Program-made: the position numbers and the translations under genes
The notes under the pieces: generated by a model
The model's database searches: none
Told to the model about the DNA's origin: nothing
Seen by the model: the letters and a program-made list of their open reading frames with translations, nothing else
Assembly: GCA_905215345.1 (NCBI GenBank)
Contig: CAJMPR010000003.1
Span: 124,001-188,000, forward strand
Direction of reading: 5' to 3'
DNA: 64,000 bases
Origin: an uncultured bacterium
GTDB lineage: Bacteria > Bacteroidota > Bacteroidia > Bacteroidales > Bacteroidaceae
Part shown: piece by piece, positions 25,232 through 33,261 of the stretch
Position numbering within the stretch: the first letter of the stretch is position 1
Layout of the letters: each line of letters starts with the position of its first letter

Positions 25232-25861
25232 ATGAGAAAGAAAGTAATTATGATTTTCACCCTGTGCCTGTTCCTTGCGGGCAGGGCAAGTGCGCAGTGG
25301 GTCGTCACAGACCCTACGAACCTCGCACAAGGCATCATCAATGCCACAAAGAACATCGTGCAGACCTCGACGACCGCAAAAAATATGGTTTCCAATTTTC
25401 AGGAGACGGTCAAGATTTACGAGCAGGGGCGCAAGTACTACGATGCCCTGAAGTCCGTGAACAACTTGGTCAAGGATGCCCGAAAGGTGCAACAGACCAT
25501 CCTGATGATTGGTGAGATCTCCGACATCTATGTCAGCAGCTTCCAGAAGATGATGCGTGACCCTAACTATTCGGTGGAGGAGCTTGGAGCCATCGCCTTC
25601 GGCTACACCAAACTGTTGGAGGAGAGCAACGGCGTTCTTACCGAGTTGAAAGGCGTGGTAAACATCACCACCCTTTCCATGAGCGACAAGGAGCGTATGG
25701 ACGTGGTGGATAGGTGCTACAACTCGGTGAAACGATACCGCAACCTCACCAACTACTACACCAACAAGAATATCGCCGTGAGCTACCTGCGTGCGAGGAA
25801 ATCGGGCGATACCGACCGTGTGATGTCGCTTTACGGAAACTCCAACGAAAGGTACTGGTAA
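25232..25861 (+). CDS. traI: TraI (DUF4141), periplasmic transfer protein
   Basis: 209-aa exported protein: signal peptide ending GRASAQ (residue about 22), then a helical coiled-coil-like body (GIINATKNIVQTSTTAKNMVSNFQETVKIYEQGRKYYDAL). It matches the DUF4141/TraI family and resembles VirB5 in size and helical content. It is preceded by the leader motif and followed directly by traJ (1-nt gap). Confidence 0.84.
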   Translation: MRKKVIMIFTLCLFLAGRASAQWVVTDPTNLAQGIINATKNIVQTSTTAKNMVSNFQETVKIYEQGRKYYDALKSVNNLVKDARKVQQTILMIGEISDIYVSSFQKMMRDPNYSVEELGAIAFGYTKLLEESNGVLTELKGVVNITTLSMSDKERMDVVDRCYNSVKRYRNLTNYYTNKNIAVSYLRARKSGDTDRVMSLYGNSNERYW

Positions 25862-25862
25862 T

Positions 25863-26885
25863 ATGGTGGAGTTCGATAACCTGCATCAGATTCTCCGCAA
25901 CCTCTATGTGGAGATGATGCCGCTCTGTGCCGACATGGCGGGGGTGGCGAAAGGGATAGCCGGACTTGGCGCACTCGTATATGTGGCAATCCGTGTCTGG
26001 CAGTCCTTGGCGAGAGCCGAGCCGATAGATGTCTATCCGATGCTCCGACCTTTCGCCATCGGCATCTGCATCATGTTCTTCCCGACACTCGTACTCGGTA
26101 CGATGAACACCATACTCAGCCCCATAGTGCGTGGTACCCATAGTATGCTTAAGACGCAGACGATGGACATGAACGAATACCGGGCACAGAAGGACAAGCT
26201 GGAGTATGAGGCGATGGTGCGTAATCCCGAGACGGCATACTTGGTCTCCAACGAGGAGTTCGACAAGCAGCTGGAGGAGCTGGGCTGGAGTCCCGGCGAC
26301 ATGATGACCATGACGGGTATGTACATAGAGCGTGGAATGTACGGCATGAAGAAGTCTATAAGGGATTTCTTCCGTGAGATTCTGGAACTGCTCTTTGCTG
26401 CAGCCGCCCTGCTCATTGACACGCTCCGCACGTTCTTCCTGATAGTGCTTGCCATCCTCGGCCCGATAGCATTCGGCATATCGGTGTTGGACGGCTTCCA
26501 AAGTACGCTCTCGCAATGGATGTGCCGCTACATACAGATATATATGTGGCTCCCGGTATCGGATCTGTTCAGCTCGGTGCTGGCGAAGATTCAGGTTCTG
26601 ATGCTTCAGAATGACATATCTGAGTTGCAGAACAACCCTAATTTTTCAATTGAGGCGAGCAACGGGGTCTATATCGTGTTCCTTATCATCGGTATTTTGG
26701 GGTACTTCACCATACCGACCGTGGCAAGCTGGGTGATTCAGGCAGGAGGTGTAGGCAGTGCGGCACGTCCGGTCAATCAGGTCGCGGGCAGAACAGGTGC
26801 TGTGGCAGGAGGTGCGGCAGGTGCCGTCGCCGGTAATCTCGCAGGACGTGCGGGACAGGCTGCCGGAAAACTTTTCAAGAAATAA
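25863..26885 (+). CDS. traJ: TraJ, polytopic inner-membrane transfer protein (VirB6-like)
   Basis: 340-aa protein with at least five hydrophobic segments, including GIAGLGALVYVAIRVWQSL, LRPFAIGICIMFFPTLVLGTM, the long stretch LLFAAAALLIDTLRTFFLIVLAILGPIAFGISVL and the C-terminal VYIVFLIIGILGYFTIPTVASWVI. It ends in a Gly/Ala-rich tail (GAVAGGAAGAVAGNLAGRAGQAAGK). This fits the TraJ family of Bacteroides ICEs, the likely VirB6 counterpart in the channel base. Confidence 0.87.
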   Translation: MVEFDNLHQILRNLYVEMMPLCADMAGVAKGIAGLGALVYVAIRVWQSLARAEPIDVYPMLRPFAIGICIMFFPTLVLGTMNTILSPIVRGTHSMLKTQTMDMNEYRAQKDKLEYEAMVRNPETAYLVSNEEFDKQLEELGWSPGDMMTMTGMYIERGMYGMKKSIRDFFREILELLFAAAALLIDTLRTFFLIVLAILGPIAFGISVLDGFQSTLSQWMCRYIQIYMWLPVSDLFSSVLAKIQVLMLQNDISELQNNPNFSIEASNGVYIVFLIIGILGYFTIPTVASWVIQAGGVGSAARPVNQVAGRTGAVAGGAAGAVAGNLAGRAGQAAGKLFKK

Positions 26886-26908
26886 CTACCAATTAAAAAT
26901 TTGAGACA

Positions 26909-27532
26909 ATGGAATTTAAATCATTAAGGAATATCGAGACGAGCTTCAGGCAGATACGCCTGTTCGGGATTGTCTTCGTCTGCCTGTGTGCGGCGATTGT
27001 AGGTTACTCCGTCTGGAGTTCCTACTCCTTTGCCGAGGCACAACGAGAGAAGATATATGTGCTGGACGGAGGCAAGTCGCTGATGCTCGCCCTCTCGCAG
27101 GACTTGTCGCAGAATAGACCTGTGGAGGCAAGGGAACATATCAAGCGTTTTCACGAACTCTTCTTCACGCTCTCGCCCGACAAGTCGGCTATTGAGGGCA
27201 ACATCAAACGGGCGATGCAGTTAGCGGACAAGAGTGCCTTCAACTACTACAACGACTTTGCCGAGAAGGGTTACTACAACCGTATCATCTCGGGTAATAT
27301 CAATCAGGTGGTGCAGATAGACAGCGTGTCGTGCAATTTCGACAGCTATCCCTATAAGGCGACCACATACGCACGGCAGATGATTATCCGTGAGAGTAAC
27401 GTAACGGAGCGTAGCCTCGTGACACGCTGCAACTTGTTGAACTCCGTCCGCTCGGACAACAACCCTCACGGTTTTATCATCGAGGCGTTCGAGATTGTGG
27501 AGAACCGTGATATAAAAGTGACCAAGCGATGA
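26909..27532 (+). CDS. traK: TraK, VirB8-like channel protein
   Basis: 207-aa bitopic protein: a short cytoplasmic head, one membrane helix (LFGIVFVCLCAAIVGYSVW, about residues 18-37) and a periplasmic domain with conserved KSLMLALSQDLSQNRPVEAREHIKRFHELFFTLSPDK. It matches the TraK family, comparable to VirB8. It overlaps traL by 4 nt. Confidence 0.88.
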   Translation: MEFKSLRNIETSFRQIRLFGIVFVCLCAAIVGYSVWSSYSFAEAQREKIYVLDGGKSLMLALSQDLSQNRPVEAREHIKRFHELFFTLSPDKSAIEGNIKRAMQLADKSAFNYYNDFAEKGYYNRIISGNINQVVQIDSVSCNFDSYPYKATTYARQMIIRESNVTERSLVTRCNLLNSVRSDNNPHGFIIEAFEIVENRDIKVTKR

Positions 27533-27804
27533 GAAAGTTTATAGTAAAGGCACAGGATTGGGTGGATGACAGGCTCCGCTCGATGTGCGGTAGGATAACA
27601 CCCGAAAAGCGACTTTTTGTGATACTCGCTATGTTTGTGGTCTTCGGCTTCATGTCGGTTTACATCTTCGTCTCTGCAATCTATAACATAGGCAGGAACG
27701 ATGGCAGGCAGATGGAGATAGAGCATATAAAAACTATTGAGTTGCAAAAGAGAGACAGTATTAACCAATTAAATTATTATGACAATGGAGGAGAACAAGA
27801 TTGA
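27529..27804 (+). CDS. traL: TraL (DUF3989), small membrane transfer protein
   Basis: 91-aa protein with a basic N-terminus (DRLRSMCGRITPEKRL), one strong membrane helix (FVILAMFVVFGFMSVYIFVSAIYNI) and a charged tail. This is the TraL family. It overlaps traK by 4 nt and traM by 26 nt, so the three are translationally coupled. Confidence 0.84.
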   Translation: MRKFIVKAQDWVDDRLRSMCGRITPEKRLFVILAMFVVFGFMSVYIFVSAIYNIGRNDGRQMEIEHIKTIELQKRDSINQLNYYDNGGEQD

Positions 27805-29140
27805 TGTGAGGGCTCGCAGTGAGCCTGACAAACCAAAAAAGGAGCTGACGGAGGAGCAGCGACAGAAACAGAGGAAGTTTATCGTCTATCCGTTGATGTT
27901 CATAGTGTTTGCAGTCGTGATGTGGCTGATTTTCGCCCCTTCGGAAACGGAAGAGACACAGGAACAGAAAGGATTCAACACTGAGATTCCGCAAGCTGCG
28001 GACAATAAGTTGATGGACGACAAGCAGACCGCCTACGAGCAGGAGCTGATGAGCCGCAAACAGAAGGAACGCAGAAACCAGATGCAGGATTTGGCTTCGA
28101 TGTTCGGCAACGGTGAGGAAGAGAGTACGGAGATGCCAACTTTCGATGAGCCGCAAGCGGAGCCTAAACGCAGTTATGGAGGTGGCGGAAGTGTCCGACC
28201 GAAAGAGACGATTCACGCATCCGCCAGTGCCTATCGTGACATCAACCGCACTTTGGGTAATTTCTATGAGATGCCCAAGGAAGACCCCGAAAAGGAGGAG
28301 TTGAAACAGAAACTGGAGCAGATGCAGGAGCAGATGGCACAGATGCAATCCACGCCACAAAGCACGATGGACGAGCAGATCGCCTTGATGGAGAAATCAT
28401 ACGAGCTGGCTGCCAAGTACAATCAGGGACAGCAACAGAGTATGCAACCGAATTTGCAGTCAAGCGCCTCCACTCCCGTGCAGAAAGATTCCGAACTGAT
28501 AAAGAACGGGAAGGCTCAAATCAACAATGTGGGCGAGGTGCGTGAGCGTGTGGTTTCGGGGTTGGAGCAACCCATTGACGACTCCACCTTTATTGCCGAA
28601 TACTCCAAACCACGCAATATGGGATTTCATACCGCTGTGGGCAATACAGGGCAAACAGAGAGGAACACCATCAAAGCGTGTGTACACGACAATCAGACCA
28701 TCATCGATGGTCAGGCGGTGCGACTTCGACTGCTCGAAGCGATGAGGGCAGGCACGACCGTCATTCCGCAGAACACGCTAGTTACGGGTATCGGCAAGAT
28801 TGGAGGGGAAAGGCTCGGCATCACCATTACGTCATTGGAGTATAAGGGTCTGATTATCCCCGTTGAGCTGACGGTGGTTGATACTGACGGGCAAGAAGGG
28901 ATATTTATTCCAAACTCTATGGAGATGAGTGCCATCAAGGAGGTTGCCGCCAACTTGGGCGGTAATCTCGGAACGACCATCAATCTCAATCAACAGAGTG
29001 CAGGCGACCAACTGTTGACAGACCTCGGCAAAGGAGCCATTCAGGGAGCCTCGCAATATATCTCCAAGAAGATGCGAACGGTAAAGGTGCATCTGAAAGC
29101 GGGATACAGATTAATGCTTTACCAAAATAAGAACCAATAA
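27779..29140 (+). CDS. traM: TraM, VirB10-like channel scaffold
   Basis: 453-aa protein that spans the periplasm. It has an N-terminal cytoplasmic segment (the start may be 27779 or the in-frame ATG at 27785), one membrane helix (FIVYPLMFIVFAVVMWLIFA), a long Gln/Glu-rich coiled linker (residues about 60-230) and a C-terminal VirB10-like beta domain (VRLRLLEAMRAGTTVIPQNTLVTGIGKIGGERLGITITSLEYKGLIIPVELTVVDTDGQEGIFIP). It matches the TraM family. Confidence 0.9.
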   Translation: MTMEENKIDVRARSEPDKPKKELTEEQRQKQRKFIVYPLMFIVFAVVMWLIFAPSETEETQEQKGFNTEIPQAADNKLMDDKQTAYEQELMSRKQKERRNQMQDLASMFGNGEEESTEMPTFDEPQAEPKRSYGGGGSVRPKETIHASASAYRDINRTLGNFYEMPKEDPEKEELKQKLEQMQEQMAQMQSTPQSTMDEQIALMEKSYELAAKYNQGQQQSMQPNLQSSASTPVQKDSELIKNGKAQINNVGEVRERVVSGLEQPIDDSTFIAEYSKPRNMGFHTAVGNTGQTERNTIKACVHDNQTIIDGQAVRLRLLEAMRAGTTVIPQNTLVTGIGKIGGERLGITITSLEYKGLIIPVELTVVDTDGQEGIFIPNSMEMSAIKEVAANLGGNLGTTINLNQQSAGDQLLTDLGKGAIQGASQYISKKMRTVKVHLKAGYRLMLYQNKNQ

Positions 29141-29161
29141 TAACAAATGAGGCTGTGCCTC

Positions 29162-29174
29162 ACCACTAAAATCC
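29162..29174 (+). promoter_or_regulatory. Leader motif ACCACTAAAATCC, copy 4 (traN)
   Basis: Exact 13-mer ending 9 nt before the traN start, followed by AAAGTAAAA. A small hairpin (GAGGC tgt GCCTC) lies immediately upstream. Confidence 0.85.
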
Positions 29175-29183
29175 AAAGTAAAA

Positions 29184-30098
29184 ATGAAAAAAATATTTTT
29201 GATGTTTGCCCTTGCTATGGGCGTGATTAGTGCTAATGCACAAGAGACAAGCGGTGATTATTTCGAGGGCTTGACCCGTAAAATCACCTACGACAGGATG
29301 ATTCAGCCATACGGTATGGAGGTAACGTATGACAAGACCGTACACGTGATTTTTCCATCGGCTGTGAAGTATGTCGATTTGGGTTCTCCGAACCTGATTG
29401 CCGGAAAGGCTGACGGTGCGGAGAATGTAATCCGTGTGAAAGCTACGGTTAAGAATTTCAGAACAGAGACCAACTTCTCGGTGATTACCGAAAGCGGCTC
29501 GTTCTACACCTTCAACGTGAAATATGCCGATGAGCCGTTGCTTCTGAACATTGAGATGAAGGACTTTATCCACGATAGCAGCACCGTGAACAGACCCAAC
29601 AACGCACTTGATATTTATCTGGCGGATTTGGGCAATGAATCGCCGAAATTGGTACATCTGATTATGAAATCTATCCACAAGAACAACAAACGTGAGGTGA
29701 AACATATCGGTGCGAAGTCTTTCGGCATCCAATACCTCTTGCGTGGTTTGTACACCCACAATGGTCTGCTGTATTTCCACACACAGATTAAGAACAGCTC
29801 CAACGTACCTTTTGATGTCGATTTTATCAACTTCAAAATCGTGGATAAGAAGGTGGCAAAACGTACCGCCATTCAGGAGCAGGTTATCTTCCCCTTGAGA
29901 GCCTATAACTATGCGGTTCGTGTGGCTGGCAACAAGGAGGAACGCACGGTGTTCACGATGGAGAAGTTCACCATTCCCGAAGATAAGTGCGTTGTGGTGG
30001 AGCTTCACGAGAAGTCAGGTGGCAGACACCAGTCGTTCGTGATTGAGAACGAGGATATTGTACGTGCCAAGGTCATCAACGAACTGAAAGTGAAGTAA
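29184..30098 (+). CDS. traN: TraN (DUF4138), VirB9-like periplasmic protein
   Basis: 304-aa exported protein: signal peptide ending SANAQ (about residue 20), then beta-rich domains with the TraN hallmarks TYDKTVHVIFPSAVKYVDLGS, FSVITESGSFYTFNVKYADEP and FDVDFINFKIVDKKVAKRTA. The DUF4138/TraN family parallels VirB9 and pairs with TraM. Its stop shares one base with the traO start. Confidence 0.9.
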   Translation: MKKIFLMFALAMGVISANAQETSGDYFEGLTRKITYDRMIQPYGMEVTYDKTVHVIFPSAVKYVDLGSPNLIAGKADGAENVIRVKATVKNFRTETNFSVITESGSFYTFNVKYADEPLLLNIEMKDFIHDSSTVNRPNNALDIYLADLGNESPKLVHLIMKSIHKNNKREVKHIGAKSFGIQYLLRGLYTHNGLLYFHTQIKNSSNVPFDVDFINFKIVDKKVAKRTAIQEQVIFPLRAYNYAVRVAGNKEERTVFTMEKFTIPEDKCVVVELHEKSGGRHQSFVIENEDIVRAKVINELKVK

Positions 30099-30664
30099 TG
30101 AGAAAGGCACTGTTATTAATGGTTGCGATGCTTGCCCTCTGTATGGGGCAGGCTTCTGCCCAACGCTATCTCCCGAAAATGAAGGGGATAGAATTAAGAG
30201 GCGGTTTTGTCGATGGAGTGCAAAATCCGATTAACTACTATGCAGGTGTCGGCTTATCAACTTACACCAAGAACGGCAACCGCTGGGTATTCGGAGCGGA
30301 GTATCTTAGCAAGCAATATGGATACAAGAGCATTCAGATACCAAAAGCCCAAATAACCGCTGAAGGTGGTTATTACTATAAGTTCCTGTCGGATGCTTCC
30401 AAAACGCTGTTTCTCTCTATTGGCGGTTCTGCACTTGCAGGATATGAGACGAGCAACCGGGGCGATAAACTACTATTTGACGGAGCCACGCTCCGAAGTA
30501 AAGATGCCTTTATCTATGGCGGTGCAATCACCTTTGAGATTGAGACCTATCTCTCTGATAAGATTGTGCTATTGCTCAATGCCCGTGAAAGGGCTTTATG
30601 GGGTTCATCAATCGGACACTTCCACACTCAGTTTGGCGTGGGATTAAAATTCATCATTAATTAG
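30098..30664 (+). CDS. traO: TraO, outer-membrane transfer protein
   Basis: 188-aa exported protein: signal peptide ending QASAQ, then a beta-barrel-like body of alternating residues (GGFVDGVQNPINYYAGVGLSTYTKNGNRWVFGAEYLSKQYGYKS) ending FGVGLKFIIN with a near-C-terminal aromatic strand. It matches the TraO family of Bacteroides ICEs. The next gene is traQ after 8 nt; the traP primase-like gene that usually lies between them is not here. Confidence 0.87.
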   Translation: MRKALLLMVAMLALCMGQASAQRYLPKMKGIELRGGFVDGVQNPINYYAGVGLSTYTKNGNRWVFGAEYLSKQYGYKSIQIPKAQITAEGGYYYKFLSDASKTLFLSIGGSALAGYETSNRGDKLLFDGATLRSKDAFIYGGAITFEIETYLSDKIVLLLNARERALWGSSIGHFHTQFGVGLKFIIN

Positions 30665-30672
30665 TCATCACA

Positions 30673-31092
30673 ATGAAAACAATCATATTATCAATTCTTA
30701 CACTATTCGTTGCAGGGGTCTTGCTGACCTCCTGCGACGACAAAATCGAGGTACTTCAAGCCTACGACTTCAACCTGACGACAATGCCCGTGCAGAAACA
30801 AATCAAACAGGGCGAGACTGCTGAAATCAGATGTCAACTTAACAAATCGGGAAACTATGAAGGGGTGAAGTTCTATATCCGTTATTTCCAAAGTGATGGA
30901 GCCGGAACTCTGAAAATGGATAACGGTACTATGTTTCTACCCAACGACAGTTACGAGTTGGATCGTGAAACATTCCGCTTATACTACACCTCTGAATGCA
31001 CCGACCAACAGACCATTGATGTTGTCGTCTATGACAATTTCGGGCAAAGCTATGAACTTAGTTTCAGTTGGCAGAATGATTCAGATAGCTGA
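30673..31092 (+). CDS. traQ: TraQ (DUF3872) lipoprotein
   Basis: 139-aa predicted lipoprotein with lipobox LLTSC (Cys21), then DDKIEVLQAYDFNLTTMPVQKQIKQGETAEIRCQL and a beta-sandwich-like body ending YELSFSWQN. It matches the DUF3872/TraQ family. It is the last well-conserved gene of the transfer operon and overlaps the next small gene by 17 nt. Confidence 0.85.
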   Translation: MKTIILSILTLFVAGVLLTSCDDKIEVLQAYDFNLTTMPVQKQIKQGETAEIRCQLNKSGNYEGVKFYIRYFQSDGAGTLKMDNGTMFLPNDSYELDRETFRLYYTSECTDQQTIDVVVYDNFGQSYELSFSWQNDSDS

Positions 31093-31216
31093 GAGAGTCA
31101 TGGCAGGATGGTTGATTGGATACGGAGTAATTCTGCTTATCTGTTTTATATGGGGCGGCTATGATATAAGGAATGCCCCGACAGACAAGGAGCTGTGGGG
31201 AGAGGAGATTGAATGA
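31076..31216 (+). CDS. Small membrane protein at the end of the tra operon
   Basis: 46-aa reading frame from the ATG at 31076, overlapping the end of traQ. It has one hydrophobic helix (MAGWLIGYGVILLICFIWGGYDI) and an acidic tail (DKELWGEEIE). A shorter start at 31100 is possible. Tight overlap with traQ and a clean terminator 25 nt later support a real gene; the function is unknown. Confidence 0.5.
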   Translation: MIQIAERVMAGWLIGYGVILLICFIWGGYDIRNAPTDKELWGEEIE

Positions 31217-31240
31217 TGCTCATTCTCTGATGTCTAAACT

Positions 31241-31277
31241 AAAAAGTCAATTCTACGGTGTTAGGATTGGCTTTTTT
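31241..31277 (+). terminator. Intrinsic terminator closing the tra operon
   Basis: The arms 31241-31255 and 31262-31276 form a 15-bp stem (two G-U pairs) that starts with five A and ends in a T-run, with a 6-nt loop. It stands just after the last plus-strand gene. Confidence 0.82.
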
Positions 31278-31347
31278 GTTGGGAGTAAATCTTCATATTT
31301 GGCTAATTTACAAATATTGCACTTCACGGTTATATGGTGGACCTTTT

Positions 31348-32028
31348 TTATTTGTTATCTTCTCCTTCATTAAGGAGTCTCCTATGCACAGTGGGTATAT
31401 CGGTATCCTCTGAAACCTCATACTTACCCAGCCTTTCATAAACAGCTCTTAAAGTCTTGCAACCATAGCGACGTGGTTTATATCCGGGGTGTATTTTTTT
31501 TAGGATAAATCCCAGCTCAGAAAAAGTAACGCTCTCTTTTTCATAGAACGCAAAAGCCTCGTCAAAGAAATGAACCTCTTTTGAAAGAATGGAATCATGG
31601 CTCTCTCCACTTTCCAACCGGACTTTAACTTTCGGCTTTTCATCCAATTGTTTCAATCTTGCGGACATTGAAAGTGTTTTTGAAGGCTTTATTCCGTCCA
31701 TCATGGTATCCTCATCTTTATCATCACGAAGTTTCCTACGCTCATCTTTGGCTTTCTTTTGCTCCTTTCTCTTCATCTCCTGCTCCGCTATGATTTCCTT
31801 CAATGGCTTGACTGTTTCGGGTGTTTCCCGTTTGAATCGTTTGACATAGGTTTCCTCAATGAATTGTGGTAACGGAGCCTTCCATGTCTCTTGCTTATGG
31901 TTGTCAATCTTACCCAACTTGTCGGGATTCATACCAAGCTCACGAGCCATCTGTACGTGTCTGTCCGATAGGCGGTGCTTCCTCTGCGCCACCATCCACT
32001 TCTCTAATATGGATTTCTTTACGCTCAT
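31348..32028 (-). CDS. Orphan protein with C-terminal LOTUS/OST-HTH-like domain
   Basis: 226-aa protein. Residues 1-65 form a conserved-looking unit (RLSDRHVQMARELGMNPDKLGK, NHKQETWKAPLPQFIEETYVKRF) that I recall from widespread uncharacterised bacterial proteins. Residues 70-130 are highly charged and probably coiled. Residues about 155-220 (VTFSELGFILKKIHPGYKPRRYG, LRAVYERLGKYEV) follow the LOTUS/OST-HTH pattern V-x-L-x-x-L-G-x-x-L-x-K-x-x-P-x-F-x-P-x-x-Y-G-x-x-x-L, a winged-helix RNA-binding domain. This assignment is by eye. It stands alone, with its own -7 box and a terminator-rich gap on its 5' side. Confidence 0.6.
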   Translation of the reverse strand: MSVKKSILEKWMVAQRKHRLSDRHVQMARELGMNPDKLGKIDNHKQETWKAPLPQFIEETYVKRFKRETPETVKPLKEIIAEQEMKRKEQKKAKDERRKLRDDKDEDTMMDGIKPSKTLSMSARLKQLDEKPKVKVRLESGESHDSILSKEVHFFDEAFAFYEKESVTFSELGFILKKIHPGYKPRRYGCKTLRAVYERLGKYEVSEDTDIPTVHRRLLNEGEDNK

Positions 32029-32067
32029 ATACTAATGTGTATTGACTTTGGATGAATGATTGTTCCG

Positions 32068-32075
32068 CAAAGATA
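32068..32075 (-). promoter_or_regulatory. -7 promoter box for the LOTUS-like gene
   Basis: The complement reads TATCTTTG, the commonest -7 form in this window, 40 nt before the start at 32028. The -33 region shows no clear TTTG. Confidence 0.5.
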
Positions 32076-32117
32076 GGGATTTGCCGTTTCAACGACTAAA
32101 AATAACGGCACAAAAAT

Positions 32118-32217
32118 AACCCTCTGAATATTCGGAGGGTTTCGTCTCGGTTTCTTTGTTACTTTCTTACCCGCCTATGGCTCACTGAAAGAAAGTAACG
32201 GGCGGAAAACCGCCCGT
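32118..32217 (-). terminator. Tandem terminator hairpins after the PcfJ/K module
   Basis: Two inverted repeats lie downstream of the minus-strand gene ending at 32224: ACGGGCGG AAAA CCGCCCGT (32198-32217) and AACCCTC / GAGGGTT (32118-32141). On the minus strand the second is followed by ATTTTTG. GTTACTTTC / GAAAGTAAC between them can also pair. Confidence 0.65.
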
Positions 32218-32223
32218 ATTAAG

Positions 32224-32532
32224 TTATATCCTTGTATATAATCCTGTGGTGGATGTGAATATCTCCTCAAGCATATCACAATAGATGCCTTCGAGGAGTG
32301 CAATATCCTTTGTTGATGCCTCAAATGTCTTCTTGCTGAATGTATGACGGTAGAATCTCATCGTATATGTATCGGTACACTCATCGAGGATTATCTCAAG
32401 TCGGTTTGCCGATGTCTTGTTCCGTGAGATATTCATCCTTAGTCCGTTTCCCATATCAATCAAGTTGTTGCATCCGGTCATGGCGATAAACCGTTTACCG
32501 CCAATCTGCTGTAAAATAGTCCTTGCTACCAT
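32224..32532 (-). CDS. Conserved small mobile-element protein, function unknown
   Basis: 102-aa protein from the ATG at 32532 (MVARTILQQIGGKRFIAMTG); an upstream in-frame ATG at 32559 would overlap the previous gene more. The QQIGGxxFIAMTG start, a central NGLRMNISRNKTSANRLEIILD and the TRxx end are reminiscent of small proteins common on Bacteroidetes plasmids and phages. No function is known to me. It is the last gene of the minus-strand module. Confidence 0.62.
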   Translation of the reverse strand: MVARTILQQIGGKRFIAMTGCNNLIDMGNGLRMNISRNKTSANRLEIILDECTDTYTMRFYRHTFSKKTFEASTKDIALLEGIYCDMLEEIFTSTTGLYTRI

Positions 32533-32747
32533 TATTTGCCCTCCTTGTTCTTTAACCATTCATCCCTCCGTTGTCTGCATATCTCCAATGTTGGGGCAAC
32601 TGTTGCATACAACTCACCGTCTTCATGGCTATAGTCGTATTGGCAGTATCTGCTTTTTCTGCGTAAGCGGGGCATAAGGTTGAAATATACATAGTTCTCT
32701 TGTCCTGCCTTGCAGGTGGATACTCCGTTCTCGTTCAATGATTTCAT
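32532..32747 (-). CDS. DUF3873-like small protein
   Basis: 71-aa protein with the pattern NGVSTCKAGQENYVYF, YCQYDYSHEDGELYATVAPTLEICRQRRDEWL, typical of DUF3873 proteins on Bacteroides mobile elements. Its last bases overlap the start of the following gene (32532). Its first nine residues resemble those of the neighbour at 32781-33008. Function unknown. Confidence 0.7.
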   Translation of the reverse strand: MKSLNENGVSTCKAGQENYVYFNLMPRLRRKSRYCQYDYSHEDGELYATVAPTLEICRQRRDEWLKNKEGK

Positions 32748-32780
32748 AAGTTCTATTTATTTGTTCTGTTGTTATGATGA

Positions 32781-33008
32781 TTATATATACCTCTCCAAAT
32801 ACCTCTCTTGTACGTTCAGTGCTTCCGCATAGGCTTCCAATTGCACGGCATAGCGACCGATATAGAAGTTCCGCTCCATACAGTTCTTTGAGGATGCCAT
32901 GCTCCGCTTTATATCGTTAAGATGTCGCTTTACTATATTCTTGTAATAGTAACATTTCCGTTCCCTTGCTTGGCTTGGTGATAAGCCGTCCTTATTGATA
33001 CTGTTCAT
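32781..33008 (-). CDS. Small hypothetical protein
   Basis: 75-aa basic, helical protein (MNSINKDGLSPSQARERKCYYYKN ... AVQLEAYAEALNVQERYLERYI). Its first residues (M-N-S-I-N-K-D-G-L-S) parallel those of the DUF3873-like neighbour (M-K-S-L-N-E-N-G-V-S). No further family is recognised. It sits two bases from the stop of the next upstream gene, so it is in one operon. Confidence 0.5.
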   Translation of the reverse strand: MNSINKDGLSPSQARERKCYYYKNIVKRHLNDIKRSMASSKNCMERNFYIGRYAVQLEAYAEALNVQERYLERYI

Positions 33009-33010
33009 AG

Positions 33011-33250
33011 TTATAATATTTTCATTAGTTCGTTTTCTATGCCTTGCCCTGTCGGTGATAATGATTTGAATTTGTTGTACTCGCTCTGTATGGCTGCCGA
33101 AAGTATGGCTCGTGGCACGTAATCTTTCAAGGTAGGCTCTTTTAGCATCTCCCTTACCATTCTTGTATTGATTAGTGAGTCTATTACGCTGTTCAACTCT
33201 GAGGATGTGAGCAACTCACATATCTTCTTCTTGCAATCGTCTTTTGTCAT
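33011..33250 (-). CDS. Small hypothetical protein
   Basis: 79-aa protein from the ATG at 33250 (MTKDDCKKKICELLTSSELNSVIDSLINTRMV); the frame is open to 33310, but that start overlaps the previous gene. It is helical, without membrane segment or known motif. It is part of the same closely packed minus-strand operon. Confidence 0.5.
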   Translation of the reverse strand: MTKDDCKKKICELLTSSELNSVIDSLINTRMVREMLKEPTLKDYVPRAILSAAIQSEYNKFKSLSPTGQGIENELMKIL

Positions 33251-33261
33251 TGTCTTGATAG

